From Oceanococcus sp. HetDA_MAG_MS8 (lineage in GTDB: Bacteria > Pseudomonadota > Gammaproteobacteria > Nevskiales > Oceanococcaceae), in assembly GCA_019192445.1 (NCBI GenBank), contig JAHCMK010000005.1:248001-312000 (forward strand): a DNA stretch of 64,000 bases, given 5' to 3'. Every line of letters begins with the position of its first letter. Positions within the stretch are counted from its first letter, which is position 1. Below are positions 7,486 through 15,190 of the stretch, one piece after another. Position numbers and translations under genes: made by a program. A model generated the notes under the pieces. That model worked only from the letters and a program-made list of their open reading frames with translations, was not told where the DNA came from and made no database searches.

Positions 7486-9789
7486 GTGCGTCTCTCTGGC
7501 GGGGTGCTACTGGTGACCCTCATTCTGGCTGCTTCTAAGTCGTGGGCCTGTCCTGGTGGGGACTGCATCGGGGGCGACCCCACATGGGTGGAATTAGACC
7601 TCAACGGGCAGGCTTTAGGCTACGCACTGGTGCGCCGCTTCTCCCAACGCACGGGACTTTGGCTGGAAAGTAGTGCGGTTCAGGCTCAGCGGCAATTGTC
7701 TGATTTAGTCGGTGTGGTGCGCATGAGTGATGACGTGAGTTGGTCGTCATTGGAGTCCATGACGCCACTGACGTACAGCCTGGAGGGGGAACGGTTGCGA
7801 CTGCAGCTTCCGGTTCAGGCTTTCGATGCCCAAAGTCTCAGTGCCGGGCCTACACCGCAAAGTATTCCCCCCCAGCGCGGGCAGGGGTGGGTGTTGCACT
7901 ACGACAGTAATGTGAACTGGCAGGACTTTGGGCAAGGTCAAAGCACGGCCTCAACCTTGTTGGACCTTCAGCGTTTCCATCCTTTGGGCGTATTCAGGCA
8001 TCAGCAGTTGCTGCAGTTTGCCGAGCAAAGCCAGACGACGCGACTACAAAGTCAGTGGGTGCAGGAGCTATGGTCCAAGCAAAGCCTATTGACGGTGGGC
8101 GACCACCTAAGCGCTGCCGATGCCTTTGGACGCCAGTATCAACTTGGCGGTGTTCAGCTACGAAGAGCTTTAGAATTTACCCCCCTTAGATTGACCTTCC
8201 CCATCCCAGTGTTAGAGGGGCGGGCGGAATTGCCTTCCACCGTAGACCTCATCATCGACGGTGTACGTCAGCGCCAGTATCAAGTGCAGCCAGGCCCATT
8301 CGTAATCCGCGATGCGCCTCCGCTGAGTGGGAGTGGGCAGGCTCAGTTGCGGCTGCGCAATGCTTTGGGGGAAGAGGTTTTGCTCAATCGAGATCTGGTG
8401 ATCTTCCCGCAGTTGCTGCGGGCAGGGCTTCTCGACTACAGCCTCAGTCTGGGGGCTTTGCGTCAGGATGTGCTGCAGCAAAGCTTCGCATATTCAGGTC
8501 GACTGTTCGCGGCCAGCGCTCGCTACGCCTGGAGCAACACTCTGAACCTCTCGGCAACAGTGCATGCGCGTGAAAATGACCATAACTGGAATACAGGGCT
8601 GCTGATGCGACTTCCAGTACTGCCGGTATTGGCGCAGGCGGGTTGGGGGGGCTTCAACGAGGATGACCAGCGGGGCGATCTCATCAATTGGGGCTTGAAC
8701 ATGCAATACAGAAGCGTGCGCGCAAGTTGGTTGCAAGAGCAGCTACGTTTGCGCGAGCCAGGGCAAGCCGAACTGCCGTATCGCCGCCAGCAACGCGGAC
8801 AGCTGAGCTGGCGACGCGGATTGTGGAATGTGGGTGCAAGCTGGTTGCAGCGCGAATTCGTGAATCAGCCTCGCTTTCGCCGTCTAGGCCTGCGTACCGC
8901 GTGGACCTTACCCGGCGCCGCCGGTCAAATGTTATTCGAAGTCTTTGCGACCCAGGACGGTGATGCGGCCAGTGATGTGGGCGGGCGTTTGCAGTGGATT
9001 TGGTCTCCACGCGCTCACCGCTTTGTCTCGAGCTTTGTGCAAGATGACGGACAGGCTTCCGTGCTCTGGCAGCAGCAAAGGCCGAGTGAGTTAGGCCTCA
9101 ACTGGGGGGCGCAAGCCCAGCGTGATAGCCAGGGAGATGCCACTGTGGCCGTCCAGGCCGACCTCAACTCCAGTCGCTGGAGTTGGCGTGGTGGGTGGCG
9201 GGAAACGGCCGGTGGCCGCAATGTGAATATGGGCCTGCGCGGCAGTGTGGCCTGGGTGGGCCAGCGTCCGGTTATGGGGCGTAACCTCGGGCAAGCTTTT
9301 GCCGTTGTAGATCTGGGCGGCCTGTCCGAGGTATTGGTGTACCGAGACAATCAACCGGTGGCGCGTAGCGACCGGCGTGGCTTGGCATTGGTGGCGAATC
9401 TGAGGCCATATGAACCCAATCGTATTCATATCGATGCGGCAGCGATTCCCTTGGATCGTAGCTTGGCGGCGAGCACCCAGACTCTGCGCCCAGCACGTAC
9501 AGCGGGTTTGCTGGTGGATTTTGCCCCCGCGCAGCTGCGCAGCTTGCTCTTCAAGGTTGTTTATAAACCGGGTGCCGTAGTGGCGCCGGCTGGGGCCGAA
9601 GTGTGGCTAGACGGAGTTCGCCAGCCCGCAGGTTATTTGGGCAGTGCTGGCCAAGCCTATGCGGAGCTACCTGCAGGTTGGCAAGGGGGAGCGCAGCTGC
9701 GCTGGCCGCAGGGCGAATGTGAGTTGGTTTGGCCGCCTCTGCCAGCGACAAAGCCTGACCACAACCTCGGAGATGTGCTGTGTCGCTGA
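7486..9789 (+). CDS. Outer membrane usher protein (Csu-type pilus)
   Basis: 767 residues starting at a GTG (7486), with a signal peptide ending near SKSWA and a CPGGDC segment at the mature end. It has the usher layout: N-terminal domain, a long beta-barrel, a plug-like insertion (VDLIIDGVRQRQYQVQPGPFVIRDAP) and C-terminal domains (GTGAVVAP-like KPGAVVAPAGAEVWLDG). It forms the outer-membrane pore that polymerises subunits. The gene contains a C7 run (7867-7873) and a G7 run (8645-8651); both are in frame here. It overlaps the next subunit gene by 10 bases. Confidence 0.9.
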   Translation: MRLSGGVLLVTLILAASKSWACPGGDCIGGDPTWVELDLNGQALGYALVRRFSQRTGLWLESSAVQAQRQLSDLVGVVRMSDDVSWSSLESMTPLTYSLEGERLRLQLPVQAFDAQSLSAGPTPQSIPPQRGQGWVLHYDSNVNWQDFGQGQSTASTLLDLQRFHPLGVFRHQQLLQFAEQSQTTRLQSQWVQELWSKQSLLTVGDHLSAADAFGRQYQLGGVQLRRALEFTPLRLTFPIPVLEGRAELPSTVDLIIDGVRQRQYQVQPGPFVIRDAPPLSGSGQAQLRLRNALGEEVLLNRDLVIFPQLLRAGLLDYSLSLGALRQDVLQQSFAYSGRLFAASARYAWSNTLNLSATVHARENDHNWNTGLLMRLPVLPVLAQAGWGGFNEDDQRGDLINWGLNMQYRSVRASWLQEQLRLREPGQAELPYRRQQRGQLSWRRGLWNVGASWLQREFVNQPRFRRLGLRTAWTLPGAAGQMLFEVFATQDGDAASDVGGRLQWIWSPRAHRFVSSFVQDDGQASVLWQQQRPSELGLNWGAQAQRDSQGDATVAVQADLNSSRWSWRGGWRETAGGRNVNMGLRGSVAWVGQRPVMGRNLGQAFAVVDLGGLSEVLVYRDNQPVARSDRRGLALVANLRPYEPNRIHIDAAAIPLDRSLAASTQTLRPARTAGLLVDFAPAQLRSLLFKVVYKPGAVVAPAGAEVWLDGVRQPAGYLGSAGQAYAELPAGWQGGAQLRWPQGECELVWPPLPATKPDHNLGDVLCR

Positions 9790-10295
9790 GAATATCCCTC
9801 GTAACTATCAGTTTGTATTGCAGCCTCTATTGCGGAGCCGTGCAGGCTCAGGTTGGTTGCGGATTGGGCACTGTCACCTGTGCGGTCACCACATCAGGGC
9901 TGAGTTTCGGTAGCGCTTATGCGCCTTTTTCTGGCTCACCTGCCGACGCCGTGGCCGATGTGGATTTAACCTGCACCTTAGTGGGACTGCTTTCGGTATG
10001 CACGATCCCCTATAGCATTGAATTCGATACCGGAGGCAGCGGCAGTTACTCGGCTCGGGAAATGTCCAGCCTGGGTGATGTGCTGCAGTACAACCTCTAC
10101 ACCGACCCTGCGCGCAGCATTGTCTGGGGCGACGGAACGGGTGCCACTGGCACAGTGAGCGGAAGCGTGGACTTCAGTGCGCTTCTGGGCGCTGTACGCT
10201 CGGCCAATCATCCAGCCTACGGTCGTATCCCGGCGAATCAAGCGGTGGATGAAGGAGTCTATGCCGACACCCTCACGGTGACGGTGACCTACTGA
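9780..10295 (+). CDS. Spore coat protein U domain pilus subunit (second)
   Basis: 171 residues from a GTG at 9780 that overlaps the end of the usher gene. It has a signal peptide (SLYCGAVQA) and one SCPU domain with four cysteines, the GGSGSYSAREM block and YNLYTDPARSIVWGDG, and it ends in YADTLTVTVTY. It is clearly paralogous to the subunit at 6284. It sits where Csu operons usually place the two-domain tip adhesin, but only one domain is present. The 3' end overlaps the convergent rarD-like gene by seven bases. Confidence 0.86.
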   Translation: MSLRISLVTISLYCSLYCGAVQAQVGCGLGTVTCAVTTSGLSFGSAYAPFSGSPADAVADVDLTCTLVGLLSVCTIPYSIEFDTGGSGSYSAREMSSLGDVLQYNLYTDPARSIVWGDGTGATGTVSGSVDFSALLGAVRSANHPAYGRIPANQAVDEGVYADTLTVTVTY

Positions 10296-11212
10296 TCAGC
10301 GGCCAGTGGCGCGGTAGAGGCAGGGCGCGGCCGTTTGCGGAAGCGATGGACGCCATCCGCGGCGTATAGGGCCAAGGCTGTCCAAATGAGTGCGAAGCCC
10401 AGCAGACGGGAGCGGCTAAAGCTCTCTCCATAGATCGCGACGCCAATCAATAGCTGCAGGGTCGGGCCAATGTATTGCAACAGCCCCACGGTGGAGTAGT
10501 TAATACGTTGGGCACCATAGGCGAAGAGAATCAGAGGGATGGCTGTCACACCCCCGCCCAGGATGAGCAGGCCACTTTGCCACTGGGCGACTTGGCCGAA
10601 CTCCAATGTGCCTTGGCTCCAAAGCGCACAGATCGTCACCAGGGCAATCGGAGCCAGCATGCTGGCCTCAATTCCCAGGCCGGTGACAGAGCCCACCGGG
10701 GTGACCTTTCGCAGCAGGCCATAAATGGCAAAGCTGCTGGCGAGGCACAGCGCAATCCAAGGCGGGCGCCCATAATCGATTGTGAGCCAAGTGACGCCTA
10801 TGGCGGCGAGCCCCACCGCCAACCATTGCACCCGGTTGAGGCGTTCGCCCAAGATCAGGGTGCCCAGCATGATATTGACGATGGGGTTGATGAAGTAGCC
10901 TAGGCTGGCCTCAACGATATGGCCATTGTTGACCGACCAGATATACAACCACCAGTTGGCGCCAATAAAGAGGCTGGATAGCAATAAGTTGCGGCGTGTC
11001 CGTGGCTGGCTCAGGGCTTGCCGCCACCAGTAGCGCCCCTGGCTAATGAACAGCCAGCCGCCCACAAATAGGCAACACCAAATCAGGCGATGCGCCATGA
11101 TTTCTAAGGCGGGTACCGCTTGCAGCTGACGCCAATACAAGGGGAACAGGCCCCAGAGAGTAAAGGCGCCGGCAGCGGCTAACAGGCCGCGGCTGTGGGG
11201 GCTCAGAGGCAT
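10289..11212 (-). CDS. rarD: RarD-like EamA transporter
   Basis: 307 residues with about ten hydrophobic helices and two EamA repeats. Diagnostic segments are LWGLFPLYWRQL near the start, IGANWWLYIWSVNNGHIVEASLGYFINPI in the first half, and STVGLLQYIGPTLQLL in the second. RarD proteins are inner-membrane drug/metabolite permeases named for chloramphenicol sensitivity. The transported substrate is not established for the family. The gene lies 15 bases downstream of the acetyltransferase gene and is probably co-transcribed with it. Confidence 0.87.
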   Translation of the reverse strand: MPLSPHSRGLLAAAGAFTLWGLFPLYWRQLQAVPALEIMAHRLIWCCLFVGGWLFISQGRYWWRQALSQPRTRRNLLLSSLFIGANWWLYIWSVNNGHIVEASLGYFINPIVNIMLGTLILGERLNRVQWLAVGLAAIGVTWLTIDYGRPPWIALCLASSFAIYGLLRKVTPVGSVTGLGIEASMLAPIALVTICALWSQGTLEFGQVAQWQSGLLILGGGVTAIPLILFAYGAQRINYSTVGLLQYIGPTLQLLIGVAIYGESFSRSRLLGFALIWTALALYAADGVHRFRKRPRPASTAPLAADQ

Positions 11213-11227
11213 GGTGCTTGTGCCCGG

Positions 11228-11722
11228 CTAGGACCGTTGGGCAAGGGCTTCTAGCGCTGTGCCCGTTAAGCGCCAGGTGGTCCATTCGTCTTGAGCTTGA
11301 GCGCCCATGCGTTGATAGAAATCAATGGCGGGCCGATTCCAATCCAGCACGCTCCATTCCATGCGCCCGCAGCCGCGTTCACGGGCCAGCCCTGCGACGC
11401 TGCGAAACAAAGCGCTGCCAACACCATGCCCGCGATGGTCTGGCTTCACATAAAGATCCTCCAACCAGATCCCGGGCTTGGCGAGAAAGGTGGAGTAGTT
11501 GGGAAAGAACAAGGCAAAGCCGACCACAGTCTCATCATGCGACTGAGCCAGGATGACTTCGGCAGCTGGCGCGGGCCCAAACAAGGTTTGTTCCAAGGCG
11601 GCTGTGGTGGCGCGCACCGCTCCAGCCATGCGCTCATAGGTGGCGAGCTCTTGAATAAGGGCTAAGATCGCCGCGCAGTCTTCTGGCTCGGCGGCGCGTA
11701 ATTGGTAACGGGGTTCGCTCAC
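11228..11722 (-). CDS. GNAT acetyltransferase, diamine/thialysine (SSAT-like)
   Basis: 164 residues forming one GNAT domain. WLEDLYVKPDHRGHGVGSALF is the acetyl-CoA-binding motif A, and the following GRMEWSVLDWNRPAIDFYQRMGA block is typical of the spermidine/spermine and thialysine N-acetyltransferase branch rather than a generic GNAT. The enzyme would acetylate a primary amine of a small molecule. It is the first gene of a short minus-strand unit with rarD. A perfect 18-base palindrome lies 64 to 81 bases upstream of its start. Confidence 0.8.
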   Translation of the reverse strand: MSEPRYQLRAAEPEDCAAILALIQELATYERMAGAVRATTAALEQTLFGPAPAAEVILAQSHDETVVGFALFFPNYSTFLAKPGIWLEDLYVKPDHRGHGVGSALFRSVAGLARERGCGRMEWSVLDWNRPAIDFYQRMGAQAQDEWTTWRLTGTALEALAQRS

Positions 11723-11785
11723 TGCAGGTGCTCCGCGAAGGGGGTGATCAATGCTGCGCTAGGTTTCGCACGCGCGCGATGTGCA

Positions 11786-11803
11786 CAATGCGCCGGCGCA
11801 TTG
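11786..11803. promoter_or_regulatory. Perfect 18-bp palindrome upstream of the SSAT-like gene
   Basis: CAATGCGCC is followed directly by its reverse complement GGCGCATTG, with no spacer. It sits between the divergently transcribed acetyltransferase gene and the PAS-domain gene, a usual place for a dimeric repressor site. No cognate regulator is adjacent, so operator function is inferred. Confidence 0.45.
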
Positions 11804-11985
11804 CATGCAGACCCATGATCGCCGAGTGTCCACGCAGGCCTGGGCGCCGGAGCAGTCGAACCCGCGCCAAGCTGCAGCGGCGGGAGGGATGACGGCAATC
11901 ATTGAGGACTCTGAATTCGGTTGAAACTGTAGCTCCATGGGCGAGGCGCATTGTGACAGAACCGGCACCATCCCATAATCAGGGC

Positions 11986-13395
11986 ATGGAAAAACTGGCC
12001 ATACAGCCTCTTTACCGCGCGCTGGTTGAAAACGCGCAGGACGTATTAGGCGTGCTGACCCCTCAAGGCGTGGTGGTAACTGCGAGCCCGGCGCTACGCC
12101 GGGTACTACAACTGCACCCAGAACGACTGCAGGGACGCCACTGGGTAGACCGCGTTCACCCGGATGATCGCGCTGCCTACCGCCGCTGGCTTGATGCCTG
12201 CGCCGACGGCGATAGTCACCAAAGTTTGCAGGTGCGTGCCGGCCGCCCCGGCTTTTGGCGGACTCTGGTGATGTCCGGAGTGCGGGTGCATGAGGATGCC
12301 TACACAGACCGCATTGTCTTTTCGGCGCGTGACGCCACCGAAGAGGTTGCCGCCACCGCAGCGCTGGCAGAGCGCGAAGCGCGCTTTCGCAGTGCCTTTC
12401 ATGACGCCCCCATCGGCAAAGTGCTGTTGGATGCCCAGGGGCACATCCTGGACGCCAACCGCAGCTTTGCAGAGTTGGTGAACCGCTGGGCGAGCGAGCT
12501 GGAGGGTTTGGTTTTCCTTGAGCTATTAGCGGGTAGCCAGGGCTTTGATGAAATTGAACGCGGCTGGGAGCAGCTGCGTACAGGAGAGACTCCGGCTGAA
12601 TTGCCGCTGAGCTATGACCGTCGCGGCCGCATGGTGCATTTGCGCATCACCTTCGCCCTGGTTGGGGCGGAAGGTGAGGCCTTCGCGATGGCGCAGATAC
12701 TGGACCTGACAGCGCGCATTGAGGCCGAGAGAGCTCTGGAGCGCAATTTGGTGCAGCTGCGTCAGAGCCACGAGCGACTCCATGACATGGCCTGGATGGC
12801 TAGCCATGATCTGAAGGAGCCACTGCGCGGACTCGTGGGCAGTCTGCAGCTCATCGTGCGTCGGCATAAAGATGTGCTCAGTGAGACTGAGCGCAGCACT
12901 GCGCAGCAGGCAGTGGATCAGGCCAAACGTCTGCGCGCGCGCCTGGATGAGTTAGAAACGCAAGTCAGTGCCATGCAAGAGACGGCAGCGCCGCAGGAAA
13001 TGCTGGCTTTAGATGCGATCGTCGATGAATGGCAAGACGTTCACAGTCCAGATTTGCAGTCCCTGGGGGTGGCCTTAGACCGTACAGAACTGCCACAGGT
13101 ACGCGGCCAGGCCCGGCTTGGGGCCACTTTACAATCCTTATTAGATCAGTGTCTGGCCTGGATTCAGTCCGGCCAGATGCGGGGTGACCTGCGTATTCGT
13201 GGCAGTTGGTCCGGTGGGCACTGGCTGATTCGCGTCAGCGCTTTGGCCGAGCCCCTGGAGCAGCCACAAGCGTGGTTGGAGCCGGGCGGCAGCTTATTCA
13301 GCCTGCGCAGCGAAGCCCAGGAACGCGGCGCGGATCTGTTGTTGGAGCAGCCCGGTGAGGAGCGTTGTTTAAGTCTGCGCTTTCGTCCCGACTGA
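11986..13395 (+). CDS. PAS-PAS sensor protein with HisKA-like and degenerate ATPase region
   Basis: 469 residues from the ATG at 11986. A TTG at 11902 would add 28 residues without domain content. Two PAS domains (about 8-115 and 130-245) are followed by a dimerisation/phosphoacceptor segment with MASHDLKEPLRGLVGSL; the conserved histidine is residue 274. This motif is typical of phytochrome-type histidine kinases. The next 150 residues have the length and start of a HATPase domain (LPQVRGQARLGATLQSLLDQCL), but the N-box asparagine, the DxGxG box and the GTGLGL box are not present. No transmembrane helix is seen, so it should be cytosolic. It may be a pseudokinase or a phosphotransfer/scaffold protein. 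No response regulator gene is next to it. Confidence 0.72.
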   Translation: MEKLAIQPLYRALVENAQDVLGVLTPQGVVVTASPALRRVLQLHPERLQGRHWVDRVHPDDRAAYRRWLDACADGDSHQSLQVRAGRPGFWRTLVMSGVRVHEDAYTDRIVFSARDATEEVAATAALAEREARFRSAFHDAPIGKVLLDAQGHILDANRSFAELVNRWASELEGLVFLELLAGSQGFDEIERGWEQLRTGETPAELPLSYDRRGRMVHLRITFALVGAEGEAFAMAQILDLTARIEAERALERNLVQLRQSHERLHDMAWMASHDLKEPLRGLVGSLQLIVRRHKDVLSETERSTAQQAVDQAKRLRARLDELETQVSAMQETAAPQEMLALDAIVDEWQDVHSPDLQSLGVALDRTELPQVRGQARLGATLQSLLDQCLAWIQSGQMRGDLRIRGSWSGGHWLIRVSALAEPLEQPQAWLEPGGSLFSLRSEAQERGADLLLEQPGEERCLSLRFRPD

Positions 13396-13561
13396 GGTCG
13401 CAAGGCAGGCCGACGCCGATTGCCCGATAATAGCGAGCTTGGAATTGCTGGCCTGGCCTAGCAAGTCTAATTTTCTTTCGCCTATGACCCTGAAGGTTGA
13501 GGCCTTCGATCCGTCATGGCGATCCCTACTTTTGCCTTGATTTACGAGGGAGCGTCGTTCT

Positions 13562-14545
13562 ATGAAACAGCCCGTGCGCGTAGCCATCACCGGTGGCGCT
13601 GGTCAAATTGCTTATTCCCTGGCTTTCCGTATTGCTTCTGGAAGCATGTTGGGTCCGGACCAGCCGGTTATCTTGCAGTTGCTGGAAATTCCCCCGGCCA
13701 TGGGTGCGCTGGAAGGCGTTGTGATGGAGCTCAAAGACTGCGCCTTCCCACTGGTCGCTGACATTGTGGCCACCGATGATCCCAATGTGGCCTTTAAGGA
13801 TGCCGACTTTGCCTTGCTGGTTGGCGCGCGTCCTCGTGGCCCCGGTATGGAGCGCAAAGACTTGCTCGAAGCCAATGCGGCCATTTTCTCGGTGCAGGGT
13901 AAGGCTCTGAACGACCACGCTAGCCGAGATGTGAAAGTCTTGGTGGTGGGTAACCCAGCCAATACCAATGCCCTGATTGCTCGCGAAAATGCACCAGACT
14001 TGGATCCTCGCCAATTCACCGCAATGACGCGCCTGGACCACAACCGTGCCTTGGCCCAGTTGGCTGATAAGACCGGCAGCAGCGTCAACGATATTCAAAA
14101 CATGGTGATTTGGGGCAACCACAGCTCCACGCAGTATCCCGACCTGCACAAAACCACGGTCAAAGGCCAAGCGGCGCTGGAACTGGTTGACCAAGACTGG
14201 TACGCCGACACCTTTATTCCTACCGTGCAGCAGCGCGGCGCGGCCATTATCAAAGCCCGTGGAGCATCGTCGGCAGCCTCTGCAGCCTCTGCTGCTGTTG
14301 ATCACATGCGTGACTGGGCACTGGGCAGCAATGGTCAGTGGGTGAGCATGGCCGTGGCCTCTGATGGTTCCTACGACATTCCCGAAGGTGTGGTCTACAG
14401 CTACCCGTGTGTGTGCGAGGGTGGGAACTACACCATTGTGCAGGGTGTGGACGTCAATGACTTCAGCCGTGCACGGATGGATGCCACCAACACCGAGTTG
14501 CGCGAAGAGCGCGCTGCAGTGGAGCACCTCTTCCCTAAGGGCTAA
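13562..14545 (+). CDS. mdh: Malate dehydrogenase (NAD-dependent)
   Basis: 327 residues, the length of the MDH type 2 group found in many proteobacteria. It oxidises malate to oxaloacetate in the TCA cycle. The NAD-binding loop GGAGQI is at residues 11-16, substrate arginines lie in [19 protein letters not shown] is present, and the catalytic pair is Asp159 (MTRLDHNR) and His187 ([11 protein letters not shown]). GAGGGAG lies just upstream of the ATG. The gene stands alone and ends at a strong terminator. Confidence 0.96.
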   Translation: MKQPVRVAITGGAGQIAYSLAFRIASGSMLGPDQPVILQLLEIPPAMGALEGVVMELKDCAFPLVADIVATDDPNVAFKDADFALLVGARPRGPGMERKDLLEANAAIFSVQGKALNDHASRDVKVLVVGNPANTNALIARENAPDLDPRQFTAMTRLDHNRALAQLADKTGSSVNDIQNMVIWGNHSSTQYPDLHKTTVKGQAALELVDQDWYADTFIPTVQQRGAAIIKARGASSAASAASAAVDHMRDWALGSNGQWVSMAVASDGSYDIPEGVVYSYPCVCEGGNYTIVQGVDVNDFSRARMDATNTELREERAAVEHLFPKG

Positions 14546-14551
14546 ACGCAT

Positions 14552-14574
14552 CAGGTCTTTATCGATAAGACCTG
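14552..14574 (+). repeat. Hairpin just after mdh
   Basis: CAGGTCTT (14552-14559) pairs with AAGACCTG (14567-14574) around a 7-base loop, starting seven bases after the mdh stop codon. It has no U tract and precedes the true terminator. It may protect the 3' end of the mdh transcript. Confidence 0.5.
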
Positions 14575-14586
14575 GGCCTTACAAAG

Positions 14587-14623
14587 AAAGCTCGCGGCCG
14601 GTAGACGGTCGCGAGCTTTTTTT
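14587..14623 (+). terminator. Rho-independent terminator of mdh
   Basis: AAAGCTCGCG (14587-14596) pairs with CGCGAGCTTT (14610-14619), with further CCG/CGG pairing inside. A run of seven T follows the GC-rich stem. Position 40 bases after the mdh stop fits. Confidence 0.88.
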
Positions 14624-15190
14624 GGTTCATCGCACTTTGGCGGGACATGAGTTTAGGTCTGCCGAACTTGATGGCTTGAGTATCTGTCCTCGTCGTAGGT
14701 CATCAGATGGGCACTAGCCAGTTCTGCAGATAAAAGACAGAACGTCGTTGCTGCGCTCGCAGGCGTGGGGCGTATTGGTCACTTAGCGCCGTTCGTTCCT
14801 CGCGCCGCTGCGCGGTGCCCTCCGGCGTCTTGCGCTTTGTGTGGCCGGCTTGACGCGACGTCGTGTCGCGGCAAGCCTCAATCGGCCGTCCATGGCCGAT
14901 TGACCACAGCCGCTGCAAGACGCCTACGGCGCTCCGAAATACGGCCCTAAGGGACCAACACACCCCACCTGCCACCACCGGCTCTTCGAAGAGCCTCATC
15001 CTCAGATGCTTGATGTCGGGCAAGATCGAGCCTAGTGAGGCCAGACGGAGCTGCCGAACAAAGATCATCGGATCAATCCACACTGTTCCGCGAAGAACGT
15101 TTTTTTTGCTTGGCCAAGAGTGTGAAGTTCTGCCAGCCCCACAGTGCGGGGGCGAGTCAGAACTTGGCTGGGGTCAGGCCGAGCTATGTG
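14624..15190. other. Long non-coding interval with palindromes between mdh and ptsI
   Basis: About 570 bases without a supportable gene; the short open frames here lack ribosome sites and domain resemblance. It contains the branched palindrome at 14782-14951, a perfect 16-base palindrome GGCTCTTCGAAGAGCC (14980-14995), and an inverted repeat AAGTTCTG (15125-15132) / CAGAACTT (15158-15165) just past the ptsI stop, which could close the minus-strand PTS transcript although no U tract follows it. Confidence 0.6.
14782..14951. repeat. 170-bp branched palindrome
   Basis: Outer imperfect arms begin CTTAG(C)GCCG on the left (from 14782) and end with the complementary CGGCCCTAAG on the right. A perfect 10-base stem GGCGTCTTGC (14824-14833) / GCAAGACGCC (14915-14924) comes next, then TGTGG (14840-14844) / CCACA (14904-14908). 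Inside are two side-by-side hairpins: 14847-14859 with 14865-14877 (12 of 13 paired) and CAATCGGCC (14879-14887) with GGCCGATTG (14894-14902). The same fold is possible in RNA from either strand or as a DNA cruciform. Confidence 0.75.

Noticed and set aside
13526-14551. Long open frame antisense to mdh
   Set aside because: It is a codon-bias mirror of a highly expressed gene; no family resemblance and no ribosome site.
14659-15059. 9-bp direct repeat CTGCCGAAC flanking the palindrome region, as a possible target duplication
   Set aside because: The sequences just inside the repeats are not inverted copies, and a 9-mer repeat is expected about half the time by chance in a region of this size.
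15100-15112. T8 run after GTTC/GAAC as a plus-strand terminator
   Set aside because: The stem has only four pairs and no plus-strand transcript is known to need it; too weak to list.
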